From positions 1 through 7,521 of the forward strand of contig CAVHDO010000081.1 in the NCBI GenBank assembly GCA_963634795.1: DNA of 7,521 nt, given 5' to 3'. A program made the translations under genes and the position numbers. The DNA comes from UBA1822 sp963634795. Lineage in GTDB: Bacteria; Bacillota; Negativicutes; Veillonellales; Dialisteraceae. Below are positions 1 to 5,777 of this stretch, piece by piece (position 1 is the first letter of the stretch; each line of letters starts with the position of its first letter). The notes below the pieces were generated by a model that was given only the letters and a program-made list of their open reading frames with translations, ran no database searches and was not told the DNA's origin.

Positions 1-971
1 TGTCTGTCTTGGACGTGGCGACGAAGGTGCTTTCGGAGGAAGCGGCGGCGATTTCGGCTTTGATTCCGACTTTGGATGAGAAATTTGCGCGCGCAGTTTC
101 TTTGATTGAAAGCGCATCCGGGCGCGTGATTTTGACCGGGATGGGGAAATCCGGGCACATTGCGAAGAAGACGGCGGCGACGATGGCATCGACGGGCACG
201 CCGGCTTTTTTCGTGCATCCGGCCGAGGCGATTCACGGAGATCTGGGCATGGTGACGGATCAAGATGTCGTGATTGCGTATTCGAACAGCGGGGAAACGG
301 GAGAAATTTTGGCGATTTTGCCGTCTCTTCGTCGCATCGGAGCGCGCCTCATTGCCGTTTGCGGAAATTTGGATTCGACGCTGGCGAAAAATGCGGATGT
401 CGCGCTTTATGCCGGCGTTTCTCATGAAGCGGGCAGTCTGGGGCTGGCGCCGACGAGCTCGACGACGGCGGCTTTGGCGCTGGGAGATGCACTGGCGATC
501 GCGCTCATGGAAGACAATCATTTCACGGCGGATAAATTTGCCGTTTTCCATCCGGGCGGATCGCTCGGGAAACGGCTCCTGCTGACGGTGGACATGGTCA
601 TGCACAAGGGCGACGATCATCCGATTTTGGATCGGAAAGCGTCGGTAAAGGACGCGCTTTTCGTGATGACGGACAAGGGGCTCGGCGCGGTGAATGTGAT
701 TGACGGGGACGGGCTTCTCTTGGGGCTTTTGACGGACGGAGATGTGCGTCGCGGGCTCAAAAACGGTGTGGAATTTTTGAATGAACCGGTGGAGGCGGTC
801 ATGACGACGCATCCGCAGGTGATTACGGCGGATAAATTGGCAGCGGAAGCGTTGCATCTCATGGACGATCACAAGCCGCATCCCATCACGGTGCTCCCCG
901 TCGTCGATGAAGCGGGGCGCGCGGTCGGGATGCTCCATGTCACGGATTTGCTGCGGCAGGGCGTGGTGTGA
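1..971 (+). CDS. kdsD: Arabinose-5-phosphate isomerase KdsD (5' edge at window start)
   Basis: This cytoplasmic enzyme interconverts D-ribulose 5-phosphate and D-arabinose 5-phosphate, the first step of Kdo synthesis for LPS. Numbered from a TTG at position 9, the protein has an N-terminal SIS sugar-isomerase domain with GMGKSGH (44-50), STGTP (61-65), HGDLG (76-80), SNSGE (92-96), APTSSTT (147-153) and HPGG (181-184). A tandem CBS pair follows (about 197-255 and 262-320), and the protein ends in LLRQGVV, as in E. coli KdsD. The frame is open to the window edge: bases 1-2 are TG of an NTG codon followed by TCT GTC TTG, so the true start is probably an ATG or GTG whose first base lies just outside, adding three residues. 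The length (about 323) matches the family (E. coli 328). It overlaps kdsC by one base. GutQ is a paralogue with the same architecture, but the kdsC neighbour favours KdsD. Confidence 0.93.
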   Translation, partial: SVLDVATKVLSEEAAAISALIPTLDEKFARAVSLIESASGRVILTGMGKSGHIAKKTAATMASTGTPAFFVHPAEAIHGDLGMVTDQDVVIAYSNSGETGEILAILPSLRRIGARLIAVCGNLDSTLAKNADVALYAGVSHEAGSLGLAPTSSTTAALALGDALAIALMEDNHFTADKFAVFHPGGSLGKRLLLTVDMVMHKGDDHPILDRKASVKDALFVMTDKGLGAVNVIDGDGLLLGLLTDGDVRRGLKNGVEFLNEPVEAVMTTHPQVITADKLAAEALHLMDDHKPHPITVLPVVDEAGRAVGMLHVTDLLRQGVV

Positions 972-1495
972 TGGCGATTAGGCTGATTGCTTTCGATGTG
1001 GATGGGTCGCTGACGGACGGGCGAATTTTTCTCGGTGAAAACGGGGAAACAATGAAAGTTTTCTCCGCGCGGGACGGTCTCGGGCTGTCACGAGCTGCAA
1101 AGATGGGCTATCTTGTCGGCGTCATCACGGGTCGCGCATCGCCCGTCGTCGAGGCGCGTGCCAAAGAATTGGGAATGAAATTTTCGCTGCTCGGTGTGTC
1201 GGACAAAGTCGCCGCGATGGAAGGGCTTTTGGAAAAATACGGACTTTCTTGGGAAGAGGCGGCGTATTTCGGCGATGATTGGAATGATTTGAAACTGATG
1301 CGTCGCGTGGGGCTTTCCGGGGCGCCTGCCGATGCGACGGAAGAAAATCGTAAGGTAGCGGATTTCGTTTCCGAGAAAAAAGGCGGCGAAGGAGCCGCGC
1401 GAGATTTCATTTCTTTTATTTGGAAACGGGATCATCGCTACGAGGAAGCGCTGGGGCTTTTCTTGGGAGAAGAAACGGACAGCGTCGGGCAGTGA
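971..1495 (+). CDS. kdsC: 3-deoxy-D-manno-octulosonate 8-phosphate phosphatase KdsC
   Basis: A small HAD-superfamily phosphatase of the C0 (capless) type that hydrolyses Kdo-8-phosphate to Kdo and phosphate, the last step before CMP-Kdo formation. In the 174-residue protein, motif I is DVDGSLTDG (D9 nucleophile, D11 acid/base), followed by FSARDGLGL (31-39). Motif II is ITGR (52-55), the motif III lysine is in GVSDK (K79), and motif IV is GDDWND (101-106). The KKGGEGAARDFI stretch near 136-147 matches the conserved GG.GA.R tail that completes the tetrameric active site. The length is normal for the family. The ATG at 971 overlaps the kdsD stop (TGATG), which suggests translational coupling. 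A GTG at 968 would add one residue and cannot be excluded. The last 20 residues are acidic and look variable. Confidence 0.93.
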   Translation: MAIRLIAFDVDGSLTDGRIFLGENGETMKVFSARDGLGLSRAAKMGYLVGVITGRASPVVEARAKELGMKFSLLGVSDKVAAMEGLLEKYGLSWEEAAYFGDDWNDLKLMRRVGLSGAPADATEENRKVADFVSEKKGGEGAARDFISFIWKRDHRYEEALGLFLGEETDSVGQ

Positions 1496-1496
1496 T

Positions 1497-1531
1497 CAAT
1501 TAGCAATTAGCAATTATCAGTTAGCAATTTA
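1497..1531. repeat. 7-bp tandem repeat, consensus CAATTAG, about five units
   Basis: The units are CAATTAG (1497-1503), CAATTAG (1504-1510), CAATTAT (1511-1517), CAGTTAG (1518-1524) and CAATTTA (1525-1531). The array begins two bases after the kdsC stop codon. The exact 7-nt period and the small substitutions are directly visible. Whether the same unit recurs elsewhere in the genome cannot be seen here. Confidence 0.88.
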
Positions 1532-1534
1532 GGT

Positions 1535-1554
1535 ATGCGCTTCGCGCGTTTTTT
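1535..1554 (+). terminator. Probable weak intrinsic terminator after kdsC
   Basis: A GCGC/GCGC stem with a TTC loop (1537-1547), extendable by one wobble pair and one A-T pair (1535-1549), runs into six T (1549-1554). The stem is short, so termination may be partial. The position, 40 bases after the kdsC stop, suits the end of the Kdo transcription unit. Confidence 0.5.
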
Positions 1555-1562
1555 ATAAAATC

Positions 1563-1577
1563 GTCGCCGAAGGCGAC
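1563..1577. repeat. Perfect inverted repeat GTCGCC-GAA-GGCGAC
   Basis: A 6-bp perfect GC-rich stem with a GAA triloop, not followed by a T run on the + strand. Read on the - strand it has a TTC loop, like the hairpin at 1537-1547, and is followed by an A/T-rich stretch. It could be part of a dispersed palindromic element together with the flanking heptamers, or part of a bidirectional terminator. Confidence 0.6.
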
Positions 1578-1586
1578 ACATCTAAA

Positions 1587-1612
1587 GTCTGATGTCTGAT
1601 CGTCTGACGTCT
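1587..1612. repeat. 7-bp tandem repeat, consensus GTCTGAT
   Basis: The units are GTCTGAT (1587-1593), GTCTGAT (1594-1600), one extra C (1601), GTCTGAC (1602-1608) and a partial GTCT (1609-1612). The period is the same 7 nt as in the array at 1497-1531, but the unit is unrelated. Confidence 0.8.
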
Positions 1613-1650
1613 TTGCCACATATGTGACAATCAAATTCAGTATACAATGT

Positions 1651-1656
1651 AAGGAG
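1651..1656 (+). promoter_or_regulatory. Ribosome binding site of the acyltransferase gene
   Basis: AAGGAG lies five bases before the ATG at 1662. It is a strong match to the anti-Shine-Dalgarno sequence and fixes the start of the gene after the repeat-rich intergenic stretch. Confidence 0.8.
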
Positions 1657-1661
1657 TCCAA

Positions 1662-2597
1662 ATGTCGGGTCGGTTGCGGTATGTTCTTTTGAAAGGAGTC
1701 AGTCGTCTTTTGTGCGCGATGTCGTATGATCGCGTGCTTTCGATTGGCCGCTTTTTGGGTCCCGCAATCATGAACCGCATTCAAAAACAAAAGAAACGCG
1801 GCATTTCTCAGCTGATGAGCGGCCTCGGGCTTAATCAGACCGAAGCGGAAGAGATGCTGCAAAAAGTGTATAAAAATATCGGTATGTCCGTGATGGAGAT
1901 GCTGTACATGCCCCGTCTCATTGTAGCAAAAGAGCGGATCGATGATTTTGTTTCCATCGATCACCCCGAACGGTTGAAGGCCGCGTTTGCCAAAGGACAC
2001 GGTATTGTGGGACTCACGGCGCATGTCGGAAATTGGGAATGGCTGGGGGCCGGCGTCGCGCTCCATGGATTTCCGACGTCCGCGATTGCGAAGAAACAGG
2101 CGGATGACGCTTTGATGCGCATCATCAATGAGTATCGGGAGCGTTCCGGGCAGCATATTTTTCTGACGGGTACGGGCGGCTATGAGATGATTGCGGCGGC
2201 GCGCGCGATGAAACGGAACGACATTTTGGGATTTTTATCGGATAAGGACGGGGGAGAAAGCGGCGTCCCCGTGCGATTTATGAATCGGATTTTTTCGTTT
2301 CCGCAAGGGCCGGCGATTTTTGCGAAAAAATTTCACGCGCCCATTCTGCCGATTTTCATTGTGAGAAATCCGGGCGGGAAAGGGCATACGGTCTGCGTCG
2401 GGGAAGAATTTTCTTACGAAACGAGGGACAATTCGCGCGAAGAGTTGATTCACAATTCCCAGCGCATGGCGACGATTATGGAAACTTTTATCAAGGAGCA
2501 TCCGGAGAATTGGCTTTGGTTCCAGCATTTGTTCTGGACGAAGCCGGAAGAAATCGAGATGTATGAAGAAATAAAAAAGGAGCGGGCGGATGACTAA
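1662..2597 (+). CDS. LpxL/HtrB-family lipid A acyltransferase
   Basis: This 311-residue protein belongs to the lysophospholipid acyltransferase family that includes LpxL and LpxM (late lipid A acyltransferases), which add a secondary acyl chain to Kdo-lipid A at the cytoplasmic face of the inner membrane. The catalytic HX4E motif is visible as H121-VGNW-E126. Further conserved blocks are LSDKDGG (192-198), FPQGPAIFAKK (213-223), APILPIF (226-232) and the C-terminal PENWLWFQHLFW (281-292), which resembles the P..W.W.H.RW block of LpxL. Hydrophobic N-terminal segments (about 7-18 and 24-38) may associate with the membrane. The start ATG has AAGGAG five bases upstream. The gene overlaps lptC by eight bases, which places lipid A completion in the export operon. 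Which acyl chain and which position it modifies cannot be read from the sequence, so no LpxL or LpxM symbol is assigned. Confidence 0.88.
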   Translation: MSGRLRYVLLKGVSRLLCAMSYDRVLSIGRFLGPAIMNRIQKQKKRGISQLMSGLGLNQTEAEEMLQKVYKNIGMSVMEMLYMPRLIVAKERIDDFVSIDHPERLKAAFAKGHGIVGLTAHVGNWEWLGAGVALHGFPTSAIAKKQADDALMRIINEYRERSGQHIFLTGTGGYEMIAAARAMKRNDILGFLSDKDGGESGVPVRFMNRIFSFPQGPAIFAKKFHAPILPIFIVRNPGGKGHTVCVGEEFSYETRDNSREELIHNSQRMATIMETFIKEHPENWLWFQHLFWTKPEEIEMYEEIKKERADD

Positions 2598-2924
2598 ACG
2601 GACGAAAATCATTCTCGGCGCCGTTTTTGCCGTTTGTCTCGGAATTTTCCTTCTTTTCCAGAGTGGAAATTGGTTTGGGAAGCCGTCGGTTGCGGTGCCT
2701 ATCATGGAATTGTCCGGCTCGGAGATGCAGGAAACGCAGGGCGGCAAGGTTATTTGGCGGCTCAAGGCGAAGCGTGTGACCATCGGCGGCGATAAGGATA
2801 CGGCGACGATGGAGGACGTGGACGGCTATTTCAAGGACAAAGATTTGGAGCTTTCCATCAAAGCCAAGACGGGACGCATTTCCCGAAATGAAAAATTGGT
2901 GTATTTGGAGGGGGAAGTTCGAGG
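2590..2924 (+). CDS. lptC: LPS export protein LptC (3' part lost in assembly gap)
   Basis: LptC is the bitopic inner-membrane protein that takes LPS from the LptB2FG complex and passes it to periplasmic LptA. The visible 111 residues show a short basic N-terminus (TKRTK), one transmembrane helix (about 7-24) and the start of the periplasmic beta-jellyroll, with the typical pattern ELSGSEMQETQGGKVIWRLK around 40-59 and LVYLEGEV at 103-110. The start ATG overlaps the end of the acyltransferase gene by eight bases and has AAGGAG seven bases upstream (2577-2582). The frame is still open when the N run starts at 2925. Family members are about 180-200 residues, so the stop codon should fall inside the gap. 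Identification rests on the family fold pattern, the length of the N-terminal anchor and the lpt context. Confidence 0.85.
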
Positions 2925-3329
2925 NNNNNNNNNNNNNNNNNNNNNNNNNNNNNNNNNNNNNNNNNNNNNNNNNNNNNNNNNNNNNNNNNNNNNNNNNNNN
3001 NNNNNNNNNNNNNNNNNNNNNNNNNNNNNNNNNNNNNNNNNNNNNNNNNNNNNNNNNNNNNNNNNNNNNNNNNNNNNNNNNNNNNNNNNNNNNNNNNNNN
3101 NNNNNNNNNNNNNNNNNNNNNNNNNNNNNNNNNNNNNNNNNNNNNNNNNNNNNNNNNNNNNNNNNNNNNNNNNNNNNNNNNNNNNNNNNNNNNNNNNNNN
3201 NNNNNNNNNNNNNNNNNNNNNNNNNNNNNNNNNNNNNNNNNNNNNNNNNNNNNNNNNNNNNNNNNNNNNNNNNNNNNNNNNNNNNNNNNNNNNNNNNNNN
3301 NNNNNNNNNNNNNNNNNNNNNNNNNNNNN
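2925..3329. other. Assembly gap (405 N)
   Basis: A run of 405 undetermined bases. By gene order it hides roughly the last 70-90 codons of lptC, the lptC-lptA junction, and the start of lptA including any signal peptide. The frames on the two sides differ, as expected for two separate genes. The true gap length may differ if 405 is only an estimate. Confidence 0.97.
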
Positions 3330-3869
3330 CACGGCGAATATCGTTTCGAGGATCGCTCGGCGTACCTGACGGGAAAAGTCCATTACGCCAAGGGTGAAAG
3401 CACCATGGATGCGGAGACCGTTCATTTGGCGCAGGACAAGACTGTCACCGGCACAGGCAGCGTTTCCGCCTATGATGCGGAGAATCGGAGAATGCTCCGC
3501 GGAGACACCGTTTCCTACAATTCGGAGACCGGGTACGGACGTGTCGAAGGAAACGGTTTTGTTTCCACGCCCGACGGCTCCATGACGGCGCCTTTGATTG
3601 AAGGAAATTCCAAGGAAATCCGCGTCGTGGCGACGGGCGGCGTGCATTTTGAGAGCAAAGTGCACCAAATCGTCGGCTCCGGGGATGAGGCGGTGTACAC
3701 GAAGACGCCGGACAAGGAAGACGGGAAGGTCGTTCTCACCGGGAACGCCCGCGCGGAGCAAAAAGGAAATACATTTGAAGGACCCGAGCTTGTTTTCACT
3801 GCGGAAGATGATACCGTCGTGACGCGCGGACGCAGCAAGCTCGTGATTACGAATACATCCGGTCGCTAA
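3330..3869 (+). CDS. lptA: LPS transport protein LptA / OstA-like (5' part lost in assembly gap)
   Basis: LptA is the periplasmic protein that polymerises into the bridge carrying LPS from LptC to LptD. The frame is open from the first known base after the gap (His-Gly-Glu-Tyr...) to TAA at 3867-3869, giving 179 residues. It consists of repeating short beta-strand patterns typical of the OstA/LptA beta-jellyroll: ARAEQKG, GKVHYAKGE, TVTGTGSVSAYD, RMLRGDTVSYN, GRVEGNGFV, IRVVATGGVHF, GKVVLTGNARA, NTFEGPELVF. No membrane segment is seen in the visible part, and the signal peptide would be in the gap. An internal ATG at 3405 is not the start, because the same pattern extends upstream. The neighbours lptC and lptB support the call. 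A longer OstA-domain protein cannot be ruled out without the N-terminus. Confidence 0.83.
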   Translation, partial: HGEYRFEDRSAYLTGKVHYAKGESTMDAETVHLAQDKTVTGTGSVSAYDAENRRMLRGDTVSYNSETGYGRVEGNGFVSTPDGSMTAPLIEGNSKEIRVVATGGVHFESKVHQIVGSGDEAVYTKTPDKEDGKVVLTGNARAEQKGNTFEGPELVFTAEDDTVVTRGRSKLVITNTSGR

Positions 3870-3884
3870 GCCGGGAGGATTTTC

Positions 3885-4607
3885 ATGCGGATAGAGACAC
3901 ATCATTTGGTCAAGCGCTACGGTCTTCGCACGGTCGTCAATGACGTCAATGTCGAAGTCGGGGACGGGAGCGTCGTCGGTCTGTTGGGTCCGAACGGCGC
4001 CGGGAAGACCACGACGTTTTATATGATCGTCGGGATTATTGCGCCCGACGAAGGCGACGTGACGGTGGACGGGACATCTTTGAACGGAATGCCCATTCAT
4101 GAGCGTCATCGATTCGGAATCAGTTACTTGCCACAGGAAGCTTCCATTTTTCGGAAGATGAGCGTGTGGGACAATTTGATGTCGCTTTTGGAAACGCGGG
4201 ACGATTTGACGCCGGCCGCGCGCCAAGAAAAAGCGAATTATTTGTTGGAAGAATTTCATATCACTCACGTCAAAGATATGATGGGCAGCGCCCTTTCCGG
4301 CGGGGAGCGGCGGCGCGTCGAGATTGCCCGCTCGCTCACTTTGGATCCGTCGTTCATTTTGATGGACGAGCCCTTCGCCGGCGTCGATCCGTTGGCCGTC
4401 GAGGACATTCAGCATCTCATTTTGCAACTCAAAGAGCGCGGCATCGGGATTTTGATTACGGATCACAACGTCCGTGAGACACTTCGCATCGTCGATCGCG
4501 CTTACATTTTGTCGGAAGGGAAAATTTTGCTCTCCGGCACGGCTGACGCGGTTGCCCATGACCCCGTCGCGAAGAAATATTATTTGGGAGAAAATTTCAC
4601 ATTATGA
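3885..4607 (+). CDS. lptB: LPS export ABC transporter ATPase LptB
   Basis: This is the cytoplasmic ATPase that powers LPS extraction from the inner membrane as a dimer under LptF/LptG. The 240-residue protein has a complete ABC core: Walker A GPNGAGKTT (35-43), a Q-loop in YLPQEASIF (81-89), the signature LSGGE (137-141) followed by RRRVEIAR, Walker B ILMDEP (158-163) with the D-loop at GVD (166-168), and the H-switch TDHNV (192-196). FAGVDP and the coupling-helix region SIFRKMSVWDN are strongly LptB-like, and the length equals that of E. coli LptB (241). GGGAGG (3873-3878) lies six bases before the ATG. The gene starts 15 bases after lptA and ends 30 bases before the permease gene. Confidence 0.96.
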   Translation: MRIETHHLVKRYGLRTVVNDVNVEVGDGSVVGLLGPNGAGKTTTFYMIVGIIAPDEGDVTVDGTSLNGMPIHERHRFGISYLPQEASIFRKMSVWDNLMSLLETRDDLTPAARQEKANYLLEEFHITHVKDMMGSALSGGERRRVEIARSLTLDPSFILMDEPFAGVDPLAVEDIQHLILQLKERGIGILITDHNVRETLRIVDRAYILSEGKILLSGTADAVAHDPVAKKYYLGENFTL

Positions 4608-4637
4608 TGAAAAGGGAAGAAAGGAGGGAACCGTCGG

Positions 4638-5720
4638 ATGCGCACGCTGGATAAGTACATATTGAAAGAATTTTTGGGACCGTTTCTGTTCGGCGTGGCA
4701 GCCTTTACGGCGATTTTCGTCGGTTCGGACACCCTTTTGAAAATCGCGGATTTTATCGCCAAATACGGAGCCACTCCGCTGATTGCCGCCAAATTGTTTC
4801 TCCTGGCTATCCCGCGCATCATCATTTACACCTTTCCCATGGCGATTTTGCTGGGGTCCCTCATGTGTTTCTCTAGGCTTTCCTCCGCCAGCGAACTCAT
4901 CGTCATGCGCACCTCCGGACAAAGTTTCGTTCGCTTGGCCATGCCGGTTTTCGTGACTGCGTTTTGCATCAGCATCGGCACCGTCGCTTTCAACGAATAC
5001 GTCGTGCCGTGGACGAATAACGAATATTCCCGCATCGTTCGCGAAGAAGTGCAGAGAAATATGAAGCCCGCTTCCGCCGAGCACGTCGTCATTCGCGACG
5101 TTCAAGCCGGCGCCATCGAGCATTTGCTCTACGCCAGAAATTACGACGACGCGACGAGAAAACTCAACAACATCACCATTCAGGAATTTGAAAAAGACCA
5201 AGTCGTGCGCGTGGAAAAAGCCCCGTATGCCGAATGGCGCGGCGGCACATGGTACATTCAAAACGGCACCATTTACGAACTCAAAGAAGACGGCACCGAG
5301 CACACCTTGCATTTCGAAGAGCAGACCATTCCCTACGCATCGCAGCCGCAAGACATCGTCAAATCTCAGAAAAATTTGGACGAGATGACCATCCGCGAGC
5401 TCAATCAAGAGCGCATGATTTTGCGGGAGGCGCATGAAGACACCGCGACATTCGATATGGAAATCCAGCAGCGTTTCAGCCTGCCTTTCGCCAGCTTTAT
5501 CTTCGCTTTGATGGGATCGCCCTTGGGCGTGCAGCGGCAGCGCTCCTCTTCCATCGGTTTCGGCATCGCCGTCGTTGTGATTTTTTTCTACTATGCGACC
5601 ATGACACTCTCCGGCTCGCTGGGAAGAAGTCATGCCATTATGCCGGAATTGGCCGTTTGGATTCCGAATTTCATTGCAATCCTCGTCAGCGCGTATCTCA
5701 TTCGGCGTATTTCAAAATAA
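4638..5720 (+). CDS. LptF/LptG-family LPS export permease
   Basis: This inner-membrane permease of the YjgP/YjgQ family sits on LptB and extracts LPS toward LptC. In its 360 residues the family topology is clear: three N-terminal transmembrane segments (about 12-34, 50-76, 99-119), a periplasmic jellyroll (about 120-270) and three C-terminal segments (about 279-297, 306-325, 337-356). DKYILKEFLGPF (5-16), MAILLGSLMCFSRLS (68-82) with SELIVMRTSG (85-94), and the region F284 to G297 (ASFIFALMGSPLG) are typical family blocks. AAGGAGG (4621-4627) lies ten bases before the ATG. Proteobacteria encode two such permeases (LptF and LptG) that form a heterodimer. Only one is present here, and its identity as F or G is not clear, so no symbol is assigned. 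Confidence 0.93.
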   Translation: MRTLDKYILKEFLGPFLFGVAAFTAIFVGSDTLLKIADFIAKYGATPLIAAKLFLLAIPRIIIYTFPMAILLGSLMCFSRLSSASELIVMRTSGQSFVRLAMPVFVTAFCISIGTVAFNEYVVPWTNNEYSRIVREEVQRNMKPASAEHVVIRDVQAGAIEHLLYARNYDDATRKLNNITIQEFEKDQVVRVEKAPYAEWRGGTWYIQNGTIYELKEDGTEHTLHFEEQTIPYASQPQDIVKSQKNLDEMTIRELNQERMILREAHEDTATFDMEIQQRFSLPFASFIFALMGSPLGVQRQRSSSIGFGIAVVVIFFYYATMTLSGSLGRSHAIMPELAVWIPNFIAILVSAYLIRRISK

Positions 5721-5727
5721 TTTTCAA

Positions 5728-5742
5728 CGGAAACAGTTTCCG
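5728..5742. repeat. Inverted repeat between permease and DUF3084 genes
   Basis: CGGAAAC-A-GTTTCCG is a perfect 7-bp palindrome around one base. As RNA it would form a six-pair stem with a CAG loop. No T run follows, so it is not a standard terminator. It may be an mRNA processing or stability element, or chance. Confidence 0.4.
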
Positions 5743-5764
5743 GTGATACGAAAAGAAACAGAAA

Positions 5765-5770
5765 AAGGAG
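5765..5770 (+). promoter_or_regulatory. Ribosome binding site that decides the DUF3084 start
   Basis: AAGGAG ends seven bases before the ATG at 5778. An in-frame TTG at 5772 would leave only one base of spacing, so the ATG is the start. Confidence 0.8.
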
Positions 5771-5777
5771 TTTGGGT

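Larger units (their letters stand above)
1496..1661. other. Intergenic region with heptamer repeats and hairpins
   Basis: No gene is seen here. In order it contains five CAATTAG-like heptamers (1497-1531), a short GC hairpin with a T run (1535-1554), a perfect 6-bp hairpin (1563-1577), three and a half GTCTGAT-like heptamers (1587-1612), the palindrome CACATATGTG (1617-1626), and the ribosome binding site of the next gene. It separates the kdsD-kdsC unit from the acyltransferase-lpt unit. No promoter with good -35/-10 spacing is convincing, although one is expected here. Confidence 0.8.

Noticed and set aside
1497..1612. CRISPR-like array
   Set aside because: The units are 7 nt with no spacers, far too short for CRISPR repeats.
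1617..1626. Palindrome CACATATGTG as a CRP/FNR-type operator
   Set aside because: It lacks the TGTGA-N6-TCACA or TTGAT-N4-ATCAA layout. A 10-bp palindrome alone is weak evidence.
1613..1648. Possible promoter TTGCCA ... TATACA or TACAAT before the acyltransferase gene
   Set aside because: The spacing is 22-24 bp, too long, and a start about 7 bases after the -10 box would fall inside the AAGGAG ribosome binding site. A real promoter for this unit is expected but not identified.
1521..2156. Open frame on the - strand covering the intergenic repeats and the acyltransferase start
   Set aside because: It crosses the repeat block and opposes a gene with a clear HX4E motif. There is no recognisable product.
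2826..4559. Long open frame on the - strand (577 codons)
   Set aside because: It runs through the 405 N and lies antisense to lptC, lptA and lptB, which have clear family motifs. The N run creates the apparent length.
4602..5633. Open frame on the - strand opposite the permease gene (343 codons)
   Set aside because: The + strand encodes a typical six-helix permease. The antisense product is rich in H, G and R with no family pattern, which is typical of a shadow frame.
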